Assembly: GCA_963745675.1 (NCBI GenBank)
Contig: CAVUYM010000008.1
Coordinates: forward strand, 1 to 64,000
Direction: 5' to 3'
DNA length: 64,000 bases
From: JAUIIK01 sp963745675
Lineage (GTDB): Bacteria > Chloroflexota > Chloroflexia > Thermomicrobiales > CFX8
In this document: one piece after another, positions 9,250 through 19,012 of the stretch
How positions within the stretch are numbered: position 1 is the stretch's first letter
Layout of the letters: each line of letters starts with the position of its first letter
Made by a program: the position numbers and the translations under genes
Notes under the pieces: generated by a model
Seen by the model: only the letters and a program-made list of their open reading frames with translations
Told to the model about the DNA's origin: nothing
The model's database searches: none

Positions 9250-10071
9250 TTGGACCGTCTCAAACTCGATAACGTCAAACACGTCATCGCCGTCGCCAGC
9301 GGCAAGGGTGGCGTCGGGAAATCGACGATTGCGGTGAACCTGGCTGTTGGGCTGGCCGAGCGCGGCCTGCGGGTGGGTTTGCTGGATGCCGACGTGCACG
9401 GGCCGAATGTGCCGCTGATGATGGGCGTACGTCGTCGGGAGGCAGCCGGCGGCTGGTCGGCGTTCGTTCCGCTTGCGAGTGGCCTCGGCGCGTCAAGTTC
9501 GGCTAACATGCCGCCGCTTGAACGCTACGGCGTCAAGGTTATGTCGATTGGGCTACTCGTTGGCGAAGACCAGACGGCGATGCTCGACAATGTCGAGACG
9601 GTCGGCTGGCTAGTCCGTAATCTGCTGACGATGGTCGACTGGGGCGAGCTTGACGTCCTGCTGCTCGATTTCCCGCCCGGCACCAGCGAACCACAGGCCA
9701 CACTGCTCAAGTCAGTCGTAATCGATGGCGCGATCCTCGTCGTCACACCCCAGGATCTCGCCCGGCTTGACAGCACCCGCGCGCTGCGCGCCTTCCAACG
9801 CAGCGATGTCCCGGTGCTGGGGCTGGTCGAGAACATGAGCTACCTGCTGTGTCCCCACTGCGGTGAACGGATCGAGATTTTCCACCGCACCACCGTCGAG
9901 CGCCCGATCTCGACCGAAATACCCCTTCTGGCCGAGATCCCGCTCGATCCCGCCCTCTCCGCCGCCGGCGACACCGGCCGCCCCGTCCTCATCACCGACC
10001 CCGACAGCCCGCAGGCGGAGGCGTTGTGGGGCTTGGTGGATGTGGTTCGGCGAGGGATTGTTAGGGATTAG
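9250..10071 (+). CDS. Mrp/MinD-type P-loop ATPase (Fe-S carrier-like)
   Basis: 273 residues with a TTG start at 9250, chosen because gaaggaggccc sits just before it. VIAVASGKGGVGKSTIAVNLA is the deviant Walker A of the ParA/MinD/Mrp class; GLLDADVHGPNVPLMMG and LLDFPPGTSEPQ follow. The pair C-P-H-C in YLLCPHCGERIEIF matches the CxxC of Mrp/ApbC/NBP35 proteins that carry iron-sulfur clusters. No N-terminal DUF59 domain is present. It converges with the lipoprotein gene. Confidence 0.85.
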   Translation: MDRLKLDNVKHVIAVASGKGGVGKSTIAVNLAVGLAERGLRVGLLDADVHGPNVPLMMGVRRREAAGGWSAFVPLASGLGASSSANMPPLERYGVKVMSIGLLVGEDQTAMLDNVETVGWLVRNLLTMVDWGELDVLLLDFPPGTSEPQATLLKSVVIDGAILVVTPQDLARLDSTRALRAFQRSDVPVLGLVENMSYLLCPHCGERIEIFHRTTVERPISTEIPLLAEIPLDPALSAAGDTGRPVLITDPDSPQAEALWGLVDVVRRGIVRD

Positions 10072-10172
10072 GGAAGAGGGATTAGTTGTAGGGAATAGGT
10101 GACAGGTTCCTGGGGCAACAGAGCGGTGTTGACGTCCGACTAATCCCTAATCCCTAGTCCCTAATCCCTCAC
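10060..10172. terminator. Inverted taggga/tccta repeats between convergent genes
   Basis: Left arm attagggaagagggattag at about 10068-10086, right arm ctaatccctaatccctag at about 10140-10157. The long imperfect complementarity lies between two convergent genes, so it could act as a bidirectional terminator. It shares units with the 9039-9249 spacer. Confidence 0.45.
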
Positions 10173-10520
10173 TCACCGGGCTCGAATCAACTCCCCATTC
10201 TCATCAAGTTCGACGAAGTGGGTTGTTCGACCGTCGCGGTAGGCCTGGCACTGGTTGGCGGGGTCGTTGTCGATCTCCTGGCGTGGGTCGTGGGCGACAT
10301 CGACGGACCAGCCGGGCACGTCCTCCAGTTCATCGGCGATGCAGGGGCCGTTCGACATATCGACGCCGTCGGCGACAGCTTCCTCATAGACCTTCGTCGC
10401 CGCATCAATCGCGCGCGTTTGCTCGCTATCCCCGGTATCGTCGTCATCATCGCCAGTGATGCATCCGGCGAGGAGGGCGAGCAGCAGGAACATTCCAAGG
10501 CTCAGGCGCGTCAGGTGCAT
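10173..10520 (-). CDS. Small lipoprotein of unknown function
   Basis: 115 residues. N-terminal HLTRLSLGMFLLLALLAGC is a lipoprotein signal peptide, with the lipobox LLAG|C; the mature part starts CITGDDDDDTGDSEQ. The rest is acidic and has two further Cys (GPCIADEL and NQCQAY) that could form a disulfide. No family recognised. Confidence 0.7.
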   Translation of the reverse strand: MHLTRLSLGMFLLLALLAGCITGDDDDDTGDSEQTRAIDAATKVYEEAVADGVDMSNGPCIADELEDVPGWSVDVAHDPRQEIDNDPANQCQAYRDGRTTHFVELDENGELIRAR

Positions 10521-10586
10521 AGTGATCCTCCAGGTTCGGGTAACGGATCGTTCGTGGGTTTGTGGTGAGTATTGCAGAGCGGGGAG

Positions 10587-10740
10587 TTTCCCTCACCCCC
10601 GGCCCCTCTCCCACACGCTTCCGCTGCGCTCCAGCGGGGGAGAGGGGAGTAAGGCAGGGATCACCGCACTTGTCTCCTTGTTCCGTTCCCCCTCTCCCCT
10701 GCGAAGCAGTGGGAGAGGGGGCTAGGGGGTGAGGGAAATC
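10587..10740. repeat. Compound palindromic element, copy 1
   Basis: Outer inverted arms tttccctcaccccc and gggggtgagggaaat enclose two hairpins with stems of the cctctccc/gggagagg type, the second with loop ctgcgaagcagt. A close copy in the same orientation lies at 58494-58659. This one sits between the lipoprotein gene and the membrane-protein pair. The form is that of REP/BIME-like intergenic elements. Confidence 0.7.
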
Positions 10741-10846
10741 CCGTACCACCGGCCACTTGCCAGCCATTGTGCAGGGTCATATTCTGATTGTGAATACCGA
10801 TTTGCATCGATAGGCCAGGTCTGGATTGGTGAGCGAAACACATCCC

Positions 10847-11778
10847 ATGCGATTGCGTCAGGTGCTAACCGCTCCATTCGAAACGTTCCTCGACGGTATC
10901 CGGCGCTTCTTCGCCTTCTACCGTTGGATGACCGAATGGGACGCGATGGAAGGCCGCCGCCGGTGCGTCAGGTGACCCCGTTGCGACCGCTGATCGTCCG
11001 CCTGGTAATCGAAATTGCGACGGTGCTGCTCCTGCTCGGCGCGATCTTCGGAACGATCTGGCTGCTCGATTCCGGCCTCCAGGTGACATGGTGGGTCGGG
11101 GTGCTGATGGGCGTCGCCTTGCTTGTGGCGGGTATCGGCGGGCAACTCTGGCTGCCGGCTGGCTGGCGGCCGAGCGTGGCGCTCTTCGGCGTCGTCTCGG
11201 CTGGAGCGATCGTCCTCTGGTCGACGGCGCTGGCCTTCGAAGCGCGCGGGCCGGTCGTCGATCCCTCGCTGCCGGTCGAGCGGGCGATCCTGCGCTATGT
11301 GCTGATCGCAACAACGCTCTTCCTGATCCGCGACCTCCTCTTCGCCTACAAACCGCTGATGGAGTGGCACGGGCTGGCGCGTGTGCGCTACGAAGTTATG
11401 ACTGGCTCGATGGCATTGACTATTGCCGTCCTCTTTGTCTGGACGCTCGCCCGTGGATTGCCCGGCCTGGCGCTAACCGGTCTGATGCTCTCGATCCTCT
11501 TTCTCTCCGCAATGGCGGTATCGCTCAGCCCGGACAGCCGTTTGCCGCGCGTCGCAATCATCCTGATCCCCGCGACGGTCGTCGTCACATGGGTCCAGCT
11601 CGTCTGGTCACCCTGGGTGCTGCGTGTCGACCGCGGCGAGACCCACCTAACCTCCGAACTCTCAACCCTGATCGCCCTCGTCTTCCTCTACGAACTCGCC
11701 AGCAGCCGCTATCGGAAGCGTGGACTTTTGGCGGCGAGCGATCGAGGCTCGGAACCAGAGATCCGGAGGGAGGGATGA
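10847..11778 (+). CDS. Multi-pass membrane protein of unknown function, frameshifted
   Basis: ATG 10847 opens MRLRQVLTAPFETFLDGIRRFFAFYRWMTEWDAMEG. The frame changes near 10950 to VRQVTPLRPLIVRLVIEIATVLLLLGAIFGTIWLL and continues to 11778. Seven or so hydrophobic segments can be counted. LIRDLLFAYKPLMEWHGLARVRYEV resembles the segment LELVFIGKPILGWKQYPNVQIEV of the next gene, so the two are distant paralogues. The stop overlaps the next start as ATGA, suggesting translational coupling. Family not recognised. Confidence 0.6.
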
Positions 11779-12565
11779 GTAGAGGACGCGTCGTAAGCGA
11801 GGTCGTGACAATATCTGCCGTCGCCTCTCTCTTCGTTCTATCCGAGTTCATTCTGGTGACTTCTCAGCGGCCTACGACTGGTGGTGGGCCACCTTATTGA
11901 CCGCAGCCTTCGTGCTAGCGCCGATCGCCTTACACATGAGTTTACGCAGTCCCCAGAAGCCGAGCCTGGGCCTTTCTCTGATTTTCAGCATCTCCGCGAT
12001 AGGGCTGGCTCAATTGTTCAGTGTTTCAGAGTATCGACCCGCGCTCATCGGACCAGACAACATCCCAACTCGTTGGTGGGAAGCCGTGATCTGGTCTGCA
12101 ACGCCCGTCCTGATCTTTATGGGGCTCGAGTTGGTCTTCATAGGAAAGCCGATACTGGGATGGAAGCAGTACCCGAACGTCCAGATCGAGGTCGTTGCAT
12201 TTGTGATCTGGGTACTGGTGCTTTTCGTTGTGTTCGAGACATTGAGTAAATGGGGTGAGTCAGAACCGATCGCCTGGTTGCTCAGCATCGGTACGATCAT
12301 CGCAGCACTGATATTTTGGTTCCTCCCAATGCCCTGGATATCTCGATTCCTGCTCATACCGCTGGCGCTCTTTTCGACACATCCACTCGATCATTTCTAC
12401 GCTGCTGCTGAGCAATTGATTATCTTCATAGCGATCCTGCCAATAGCCCTGAGCATTCGAAAAAACATGCTTCCGGGGGAAACGCCATACCGGTACTGGT
12501 GTCGCAGAAAAGGCCTCGAAATCCCAGATGCTCCCAACGAATCAGAAACATTCGTTGCACCGTAG
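11775..12565 (+). CDS. Multi-pass membrane protein, paralogue of the preceding gene, frameshifted
   Basis: ATG 11775 gives MSRGRVVSEVVTISAVASLFVLSEFILV; the frame changes near 11865-11880 to WATLLTAAFVLAPIALHMSL and runs to 12565. About seven helices, including FSVSEYRPALIGP after helix 3 and a cytoplasmic-looking C-terminus with YRYWCRRKGLEIPDAP. The K-P-x-x-x-W...V-x-x-E-V segment is shared with the upstream protein. Lower GC than its neighbours is visible. Function unknown. Confidence 0.6.
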
Positions 12566-12575
12566 TTGATCCATT

Positions 12576-13805
12576 TCAAGCCGGAGTGGTCAAGTAGTCA
12601 AAGGCCGACAGCGCATGGACGTGGACGGTGGCGAGGAGGTCGTCGATGAGGACGTGCTCGTCGGGTGCGCCCATGGCGTAGGGGGTCGGGCCGTAGACGT
12701 AGGCCGGGATGCCCTGGTAGCGCCAGAGGCGGCAGTCGGTGCCGCCGAGGCCGAGTGAGGGCATCGGACGGATGCCGCGGGCGGCTTCGGCGTTGTTCTG
12801 GATGATCGCGACCAGCTCGTGGTCGGGGTCGCAGGCGTTGGATTCGGCGCGGTTCATGATGCGGTAGCTTGCGCCCTCGTGGCGGGCGATGATCTCGTCG
12901 ACTTTCGCCAGCACCTCGTCAGTCGAGACGCCGACCGGGGTGCGGATATCGACCTCGACCCGGCAGCTTGCAGCGATCATGTTGACCTTGTCGCCGCCCT
13001 CGATGACGCCAGCGCTGACCGTCACATGGGTTAGCACATCGACGGTGCCGGGGCCGAACATTTCTTCCAGCCGCTCGCGGCTCTCCTCAACCGATGCCAG
13101 TACCGCTGCCGACGCGCGGATCTCGATCTCGTTCAGCTCCTGCAGATCGCGCAGCACATCTCCGGCGATGAGGATCGCGTTCGGGCTCGTCTGCGGGTAA
13201 CCGCCGTGGCCGCCCGGAGTCTGGACGTTCAACTCGATCCAGAGCGGACCCTTCTCGGCGTAGCGCACGAAATAGGGTGTGCTCGGCTCGCCGCTCAACA
13301 GCGCATCGCCCAGGACATCGGGCCGGTGCTCGACGAGATGGCGCGCGCCGTAGGGGCCGAAGGTCTCCTCATCCGAGACGAGTGTTAGCGTCAGTTTCCC
13401 CGACCAGTGCTCGCGCCGCTCGGCCATATAGAGGAAGGTCAGGATCGAGGCGGCGGTGCCGGCCTTCATGTCGTTCGCCCCGCGCCCATAGAGTTTCCCA
13501 TCGCGCACGACACCCGAAAGTGGATCGTCCGTCCAGGCGTCGGCGTCGCCAGCCGGGAAGACATCGAAGTGGCCGTTGAGGACGAGGTGTTTCCCTGGCC
13601 CGTTGCCCTCGACATGCGCGATGACGTTCGGCATCGTCGGCTCCGGCGCGACGATCTCGTAGTCCACGCCGTGCTTGCCCAGGTAGTCGACGACCCAGGC
13701 GCATAGCTCGGTCGTGTCCCCCGGCGGGTTCTCGCTCGGAATCCGGATCAGCTGCTGGACCAGCTCGATGATCCGCTCGCGGTCGGCGGTTAGTTGGTCA
13801 GTCAA
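12576..13805 (-). CDS. M20 family metallopeptidase (ArgE/DapE-like)
   Basis: About 410 residues. Zinc-binding motifs: LNGHFDVFPAGD (first His and Asp), GRGANDMKAG (bridging Asp), SDEETFGPYGARHLVEH (Glu pair) and the C-terminal GTDCRLWRYQGIPAYVYGP. SAGVIEGGDKVNMIAASCRVEVDIRTP is the dimerisation-domain strand. Deacetylases or desuccinylases for amino acids and carboxypeptidases share this fold, so the substrate is open. The open frame extends into the repeat element upstream; a TTG at 13805 (LTDQLTADRERI) is the most sensible start, but no clear ribosome site is seen. Confidence 0.85.
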   Translation of the reverse strand: MTDQLTADRERIIELVQQLIRIPSENPPGDTTELCAWVVDYLGKHGVDYEIVAPEPTMPNVIAHVEGNGPGKHLVLNGHFDVFPAGDADAWTDDPLSGVVRDGKLYGRGANDMKAGTAASILTFLYMAERREHWSGKLTLTLVSDEETFGPYGARHLVEHRPDVLGDALLSGEPSTPYFVRYAEKGPLWIELNVQTPGGHGGYPQTSPNAILIAGDVLRDLQELNEIEIRASAAVLASVEESRERLEEMFGPGTVDVLTHVTVSAGVIEGGDKVNMIAASCRVEVDIRTPVGVSTDEVLAKVDEIIARHEGASYRIMNRAESNACDPDHELVAIIQNNAEAARGIRPMPSLGLGGTDCRLWRYQGIPAYVYGPTPYAMGAPDEHVLIDDLLATVHVHALSAFDYLTTPA

Positions 13806-13825
13806 GTTGTTGTCGAGGCATCTAA

Positions 13826-13964
13826 GAGGCTCCCTCCCCCGTCCCCTCCCTCGAATCCAAGGGAGGGGTGTTTGTTCCCGACCAGATAGGTTCTCGCCAG
13901 TATTTCTCCATCTCTTATCCCCCTCTCCTTGCATTCAAGGGAGGGGCTCGGGGAGGGAGCTTCC
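13826..13964. repeat. Compound palindromic element, divergent copy 3
   Basis: Outer arms aggctccctcccccg and cggggagggagcttcc enclose two hairpins: cccctccc-tcgaatccaa-gggagggg and cccctctcc-ttgcattcaa-gggagggg. It has the same architecture as the elements at 10587 and 58494 but different sequence. It lies directly upstream of the M20 gene. Confidence 0.6.
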
Positions 13965-14016
13965 CGGCTGTTCACTACAAACTACGTACTACAACCTACA
14001 AACTGGCTGTCTACCT

Positions 14017-15918
14017 CTACCTCCTCCGCACCCCCACCTGCACCTTGCCGTCTTCACCTTCCTGCAACTCCTGGTCGGCCTTGTCGAGATTGACGGCGGC
14101 ATTGATCAGGGCCATATGGGTGAAGGCTTGCGGGAAATTGCCGAGGAATTCGCCGGTTCTCGGATCGATTTCTTCAGAGTAGAGACCGAGGTCGTTGGAG
14201 TAGTTGATCAGCTTGGCGAAGAGATCGCGCGCCTCATCGATCCGCCCGAGGAACGACAGATTGTCGACCATCCAGAAGGAGCAGATCGTGAAGGTGCCTT
14301 CTCCCCCGGCAACGCCGTCGTCGGTGTCGTCAACGTGGTAGCGGTAGACGAGCCCATTGTGGGTGAGGTGTTTCTGGATAGCGTCAACCGTGCTGGCCAT
14401 ACGGGGGTCGTCGCCTTTGATGAAGTGGACCATCGGCAACAACAGGGCGCTGGCATCGAGGGCGGAGCTGTCATAGGCCTGGGTAAAAGCTCCGATCTCG
14501 TCGTTGTAGCCGCGTTCGAGCGTCGTCGCTTTGATCTCGTCGCGAATCTTGGCCCAGCGCTCGATATCGCCCGGCAGGTTGAAGCTGCGCGCCAGCCGGA
14601 CCGCCCGCTGGAGAGCTACCCAGCACATAGCCTTGGAGTGCACGAAGTGTTGCGGGCCGCCGCGCACCTCCCAGATACCCTGGTCCTTCTCGTACCAGAC
14701 ATCGCAGACCTCATCGGCCAGCCGGCGCAGCGCATGTCCACATTTCGCCGTCGAGCTTCGTCGCCGTGATCGCTGTAGCGCTCAAGTCCGTCCCAGACCT
14801 CATAGAAGAGGTAGGCGGTGTCGAAGATCTCTCCGTAGATGTCAAGCTGCTTCTGGTCATGGCGCCATTGCCGATTCGGACCGGGCTGCGAGTTGCGGTA
14901 GCCGCTGAGATGGTCGAGTGTTTCTTCCGTCAGGTCGGTCTCGCCCCGGATCCCGTACATGATCTGGAGCCGCCGTCGTTCGTTGCTGAAGCAAGCGATC
15001 CTGAATCCAGTGCATGAAATCATGCGCTTCGTCATAGAAGCCGATCAATCCGAAAGACCAGAGCGTCAGCGTCGCATCGCGAATCCAGGTGTAACGATAG
15101 TCCCAGTTGCGTTCGCCGCCGATCTCTTCGGGCAGCGAGGTCGTCGCCGCGGCAACGATGGCGCCGGTGGGCCGGAAGGTCAGCAGCTTCAACGTCAGGG
15201 CGCTGCGGATGACCATGTCGCGGTACATCCCGAAATAGGGACATTCCGTAACCCAATGCCGCCAGAAATTGACGGCCTGGTTGATCTGGAGGCGCACCAT
15301 GCCGGGAACGGGCGCCGGAGGGCGTGAGTTGGAAAGCACGGCGAAGAAGCGGTCACCAGTTCGCATCGTGCAGCGGCAGCCGACTGTGGCGGCGTCCTCA
15401 GTCTCTCCAAGCGGCCAGTTGCCGGTTATCCAGACCTCGCCTCCGTCGTAGGTCCAGTGTGCGGTGCCGGGACCGAGAACCTTTGCCGTTGCTTGTCGGC
15501 GAGCATAGTCCGGCGTGACCGTGCAATCGAGCTGGATTTCGACGGTGCCGCGGGTGCATTCGGCCAGCCGCAGGATCTCGTGGGCCGGTTCGTCCTCGCG
15601 GTCATCACTCTTCGGAACCGAAAAACAGTCGGTCAATTCAACGGTGCCAGTCGGCGTTTTGTAGATTGTTCGCAACACATTCGTGTCGTCGATATAGCGG
15701 CGCTCGCAGGTGAACTGCCCGGCAGGCCGGATCTGGAAACTGCCGCCCTTGTCGCTGTCGAGAATCTTGAGAAAGAAGGGCGGGCTGTCAATAAAGGGCA
15801 AGGCGCACCAGTCGATGCCGCCCTCGCTGTTGACCAGCGCCAGCCCTCGGGTATCGCCGATGATCCCGTAGTCGGAGATCGGCCGGTATCCATCACTGTT
15901 TGCGGCGGCGCCCGTCAT
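14017..15918 (-). CDS. Glycoside hydrolase family 15 protein (glucoamylase/trehalase type), frameshifted
   Basis: About 630 residues over three frames (breaks near 15000 and 14745). The N-terminal beta-sandwich starts YRPISDYGIIGDTRGLALVNSEGGIDWCALP, typical of bacterial GH15. The catalytic (alpha/alpha)6 barrel shows ERNWDYRYTWIRDATLTLW, GFYDEAHDFMHWIQD, QLDIYGEIFDTAYL, WEVRGGPQHFVHSKAMCWVAL, and FTICSFWMVDNLSFLGR. Near the end, LGLYSEEIDPRTGEFLGNFPQAFTHMALINAA holds the usual second catalytic Glu. Hydrolyses alpha-glucosidic bonds; many chloroflexal and actinobacterial members act on trehalose, but that is not decided by sequence alone. Confidence 0.9.
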
Positions 15919-16015
15919 TCTCCGCTTCCCCGATTCTCACTAACTGTCTTTTGTCTCACGAGATGGTATCAGGCTGTTGCAACTCGGCGCTCATGGTAGA
16001 TCGCCTGCACCTGTC

Positions 16016-17275
16016 TTAGCCGAGTGGGCGCCCTGCCGTTTGAGTCGATCTTCTGTGGGTGAAAACGAGCATCAGCGCGGCGGAGAAGGCGAAGACCGGC
16101 AGGCCGAGCCCCAGGAGCCGGAAACCGCCAAACCCGATCAACGCACCGCCGAGCAAACTGCCGAATGCCGCCCCGAGAGTGATCGTCGATGAGTTGAGCA
16201 CCATCGTCGTCGCCGACCCGGCCGGTGAGACGTTGGCCAGCAACGTCGTGAAGGCCACCCGCCCGATGCCGCCGACCATCGTTAGCGTGGCAAGCATGGC
16301 GATTGTCAGATAGGGTCCAACACCAGCCGTCAATATTGTCGCCCAGAGGACGCCGATCGAGGTGGTTGAAATCGTAAAGACGATGACCAATGGAACACCT
16401 CGTAGCCTGCCACCACCGAGCAGGCTGCCAATGAAGAATCCGCCTCCGGTTGCCATGTAGCCATAGCCGATTTCTCGCGTTGAGAAACCCAGTTGTTCTT
16501 CGAAGAACGCGCCGAGATAGGTGAACGGTCCGGTCCAGGCGATGGCTTGCAAGAGCGCGGCGCTATAGAGCAGAACCATCGTGCGATCTTCGACCAGCGG
16601 CTGATAGGCACGTAGCAAGCTGCCGAACGACGGGCGCAGGGTGCTGTCCCGCTGTCGGCCACTGGGAAATGTGAAAGCAAAGCCGATCAATGACAGAACG
16701 CCAATTGCTGCGACGAAGCTGAAGGCGATGCGCCACGAGAAGAATGCGCCGATCGATGTCAGGAGCGGCGCGCCGACGACAGCTCCGGCGGCAACCGTCG
16801 CGGTGATGATGCTCAAAGCTCTGCGACGCGCATCCCCGACAAAGCGAGAGCCTGCTACCGCCAGCGGGACTCCCGAGGCAATCGAGCCTCCAACGCCACC
16901 GATCACGCGGGTGATGAGAAGTACGGTGAAGCCCGGCGCCAGTGCTGTTCCAATGGCGCTGATGATCGTCGCGAGCAGTCCCGCCAGAATCATCCGGCGA
17001 TGCCCGAGATGGTCAGCCAGCGGACCGACGAACAGCCCGCCGAGCGCCGTCATGAGAAAGGTCAGCGTCGCGACTTGCCCGAGGACCGGCACCCCAACGC
17101 CGATGTCGTCGCTGATGGACGGTAGGAAGGGGCCGAGCGCGAAGCCGTTAAGCAGACCGACGAATGATGTCAGCGCCAGTGGGGCAAGGACGCCGATCTG
17201 GAGCTCATCCGAAGGCGCGTCGTTGGGTGGCTCTTGTTGGGTCGATTCAGGCGGCCTGGCAACGCGAGTCTTCAT
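16016..17275 (-). CDS. MFS transporter (Bcr/AraJ-like)
   Basis: 419 residues, 12 predicted helices. VGPLADHLGHRRMILAG is the loop 2-3 motif (G-x-x-x-D-x-x-G-x-R-R), and VIGGVGGSIASGVPLAVAGSRFVGDARRRALSI fits the drug:H+ antiporter-1 branch. The N-terminus is cytoplasmic, with TQQEPPNDAPSDE before the first helix. No frameshift. It is monocistronic as far as can be seen. Substrate unknown. Confidence 0.8.
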   Translation of the reverse strand: MKTRVARPPESTQQEPPNDAPSDELQIGVLAPLALTSFVGLLNGFALGPFLPSISDDIGVGVPVLGQVATLTFLMTALGGLFVGPLADHLGHRRMILAGLLATIISAIGTALAPGFTVLLITRVIGGVGGSIASGVPLAVAGSRFVGDARRRALSIITATVAAGAVVGAPLLTSIGAFFSWRIAFSFVAAIGVLSLIGFAFTFPSGRQRDSTLRPSFGSLLRAYQPLVEDRTMVLLYSAALLQAIAWTGPFTYLGAFFEEQLGFSTREIGYGYMATGGGFFIGSLLGGGRLRGVPLVIVFTISTTSIGVLWATILTAGVGPYLTIAMLATLTMVGGIGRVAFTTLLANVSPAGSATTMVLNSSTITLGAAFGSLLGGALIGFGGFRLLGLGLPVFAFSAALMLVFTHRRSTQTAGRPLG

Positions 17276-17470
17276 CCGGCCATCGTAGCAACCGGTGGAA
17301 GATCCGGACGAACCGGATGTTGGCGAGAATGAAGATGATACCAGCGTGTTCCTGAGGTGCTGCTGGCATCATCTTCATCGTCGATCCAGTGGCATCGATA
17401 TGTCACCGCGGAAGATCGGAGATGTCGGCTGCTCTTCTAAAACAGGACCTCGATGGCGGCCGTACGCGCG

Positions 17471-17987
17471 TTAGGGTATGCGCGCACACGATCCAGATTC
17501 CAATGTCTTCCGAGAGTAGCGTTTGGATTGTTAGGCTTCCACATACCAGCCAGTGCCCGTCGACTGTACGGATACTGTTCGTGAAGAGGACTATTTTGTC
17601 CCGCCGTTGTTCGCGAATCCGCCGCCAGTTACGACATACCCGACCGGGCAGTTCAGCTGTGTCTCAAGCTGATCGTGTGCTGGGATGGTCAGAACGGACT
17701 GGAGCATTTATCGTTTCCCCCACACCATGTGTGTCGGTGTCAACCGCCGACCAGCTCACCGGCGACTCATTCGCATTGCAGGTCGTCACTCCGTTCGGAC
17801 TCATCCGGACTGCGCCAGTGTATTTGTTGACACAGGCACTGACATTGGCGGGAGCGGCTTCAGCAGTGAACTGGCGGATAATGAGACCGATTGCAATGCC
17901 CGAGACAAGCAGCAACAGTCCGATGCAAACGAGCAGCGCATGAACCAAGTGTTTATGGTTCTGAATCGTCGGTCGAGCGAACATCAT
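17471..17987 (-). CDS. Exported YTG-module protein A3 (cassette A), frameshifted
   Basis: From ATG 17987, with ataggagaat directly before it. A hydrophobic segment HALLVCIGLLLLVSGIAIGLII (signal or anchor) is followed by the module VSACVNKYTGAVRM...TTCNANESPVSWSAVDTDTHGVG. The frame then breaks near 17660; in other frames one reads LNCPVGYVVTGGGFANNGG and, after more indels, IWIVCA near 17480. This matches the C-terminal C-x-x-G-x-V-x-TGGGF...W...I-C-A domain of the sister gene at 18329. Third member of the cassette A tail. End position approximate. Function unknown; likely cell-surface. Confidence 0.6.
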
Positions 17988-18068
17988 ATTCTCCTATCGC
18001 CATAAATCTGAAATTGAAGCTATCGACAAAGTGATTCTACTGGCAGTTCTCATGCGCCGCCATGGCAG

Positions 18069-18263
18069 TTAGTTGAGGCGAGACAGCTGTAAGGCAAATG
18101 CTTCGGCGATAAGAGAGGATGCCCGACCGTAGATTTCGATATAGCTTGCTCTAATGTCCAGAGTGGCTTTATTGAAATCTGGCAGCGGATAGTCAGAACC
18201 GGCACCAGCCTGATCGAATGATGCCGGTTCTGTGACGATTTCGGAATCGTGGAAAGTACTCAA
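18069..18263 (-). CDS. Small hypothetical ORF within cassette A
   Basis: 64 residues, MSTFHDSEIVTEPASFDQ...YPLPDFNKATLDIRASYIEIYGRASSLIAEAFALQLSRLN. The second half would form one amphipathic helix. No relatives known to me. It lies in the 340-base space between two YTG-module genes and may be the remnant of another member or a chance frame. Confidence 0.3.
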   Translation of the reverse strand: MSTFHDSEIVTEPASFDQAGAGSDYPLPDFNKATLDIRASYIEIYGRASSLIAEAFALQLSRLN

Positions 18264-18328
18264 CTCACGACTGGGGCAAGATGCCTTGCCCTCCTCTGCA
18301 CGCTCGCTAAGAGTCGTAGATCACAACA

Positions 18329-18838
18329 TCAGGGTGTAGCGCATATCACGTAGGCAGCCGCAAAATGGCTGACAGCGTCGGGATTTGTGACTTCAACGCT
18401 CCATATGTCTTGGCCACCTAATGGGGCACTAGACGTAAACTGCATTCCGCTGTCTTCCTCGCCATTGAATCCTCCACCGGTTGCGACATCGCCGGCATCG
18501 CACGTCACCGTCAAGATTTCTGTTGCACCGGCGTCGATTGAAGTAGCGAGAGTACTGTGGCCGTACACCGTACCAACACCATGCGTATCAGTATTCGTGT
18601 CAACGGCCGACCAACTTACCGTCGACTCGTTCGCATTGCACGTCGTCGTGCCAGTGGAGTTCATCCGGACGGCTCCGGTGTATTTGTTGACGCAGGCGCT
18701 GATATTTGCGGGAGCAGCATTCGTATCGTAATACTGGAAGGCCGCGACGACTGCCACGGTGAGCGTGACTTGCAACGTCACGACGAGCCCGATGAGGACG
18801 AATCTGGAGCGAGATGCCTTTTCAATTCCTCGGCGCAT
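18329..18838 (-). CDS. Exported YTG-module protein A2 (cassette A), intact
   Basis: 169 residues from ATG 18838, chosen because caggaggaag precedes it (an upstream in-frame Met exists). Domain order: basic start MRRGIEKASRSR, hydrophobic segment FVLIGLVVTLQVTLTVAVVAAF (signal or anchor), then the module ISACVNKYTGAVRMNSTGTT with CNANESTVSWSAVD. A C-terminal beta-rich domain ends VTCDAGDVATGGGFNGEEDSG and IWSVEVTNPDAVSHFAAAYVICATP. The Cys in CDAGD and CATP may pair. It is the only intact one of the three and so the best template for the family. Regulator and small partner gene lie upstream on the same strand. Confidence 0.75.
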   Translation of the reverse strand: MRRGIEKASRSRFVLIGLVVTLQVTLTVAVVAAFQYYDTNAAPANISACVNKYTGAVRMNSTGTTTCNANESTVSWSAVDTNTDTHGVGTVYGHSTLATSIDAGATEILTVTCDAGDVATGGGFNGEEDSGMQFTSSAPLGGQDIWSVEVTNPDAVSHFAAAYVICATP

Positions 18839-19012
18839 TGATCTTCCTCCTGTGCATACCCATAGAGATGTGTCGGCCACATCAAGCCTGCCCGTGTCAT
18901 ATTCAACTATCGCAGAGCGCAGCGTACCCGGATTCTATAAATCACGCCAAAAGCGTTGGGGTTGTAGGCGCCTGACGACCCCAACCGAGCCCATCGGTGG
19001 AGGAAGTGGGAG

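Noticed and set aside
13714..14769. A 351-residue plus-strand frame
   Set aside because: Antisense to the GH15 and M20 genes and to a palindromic element; no protein-like motifs.
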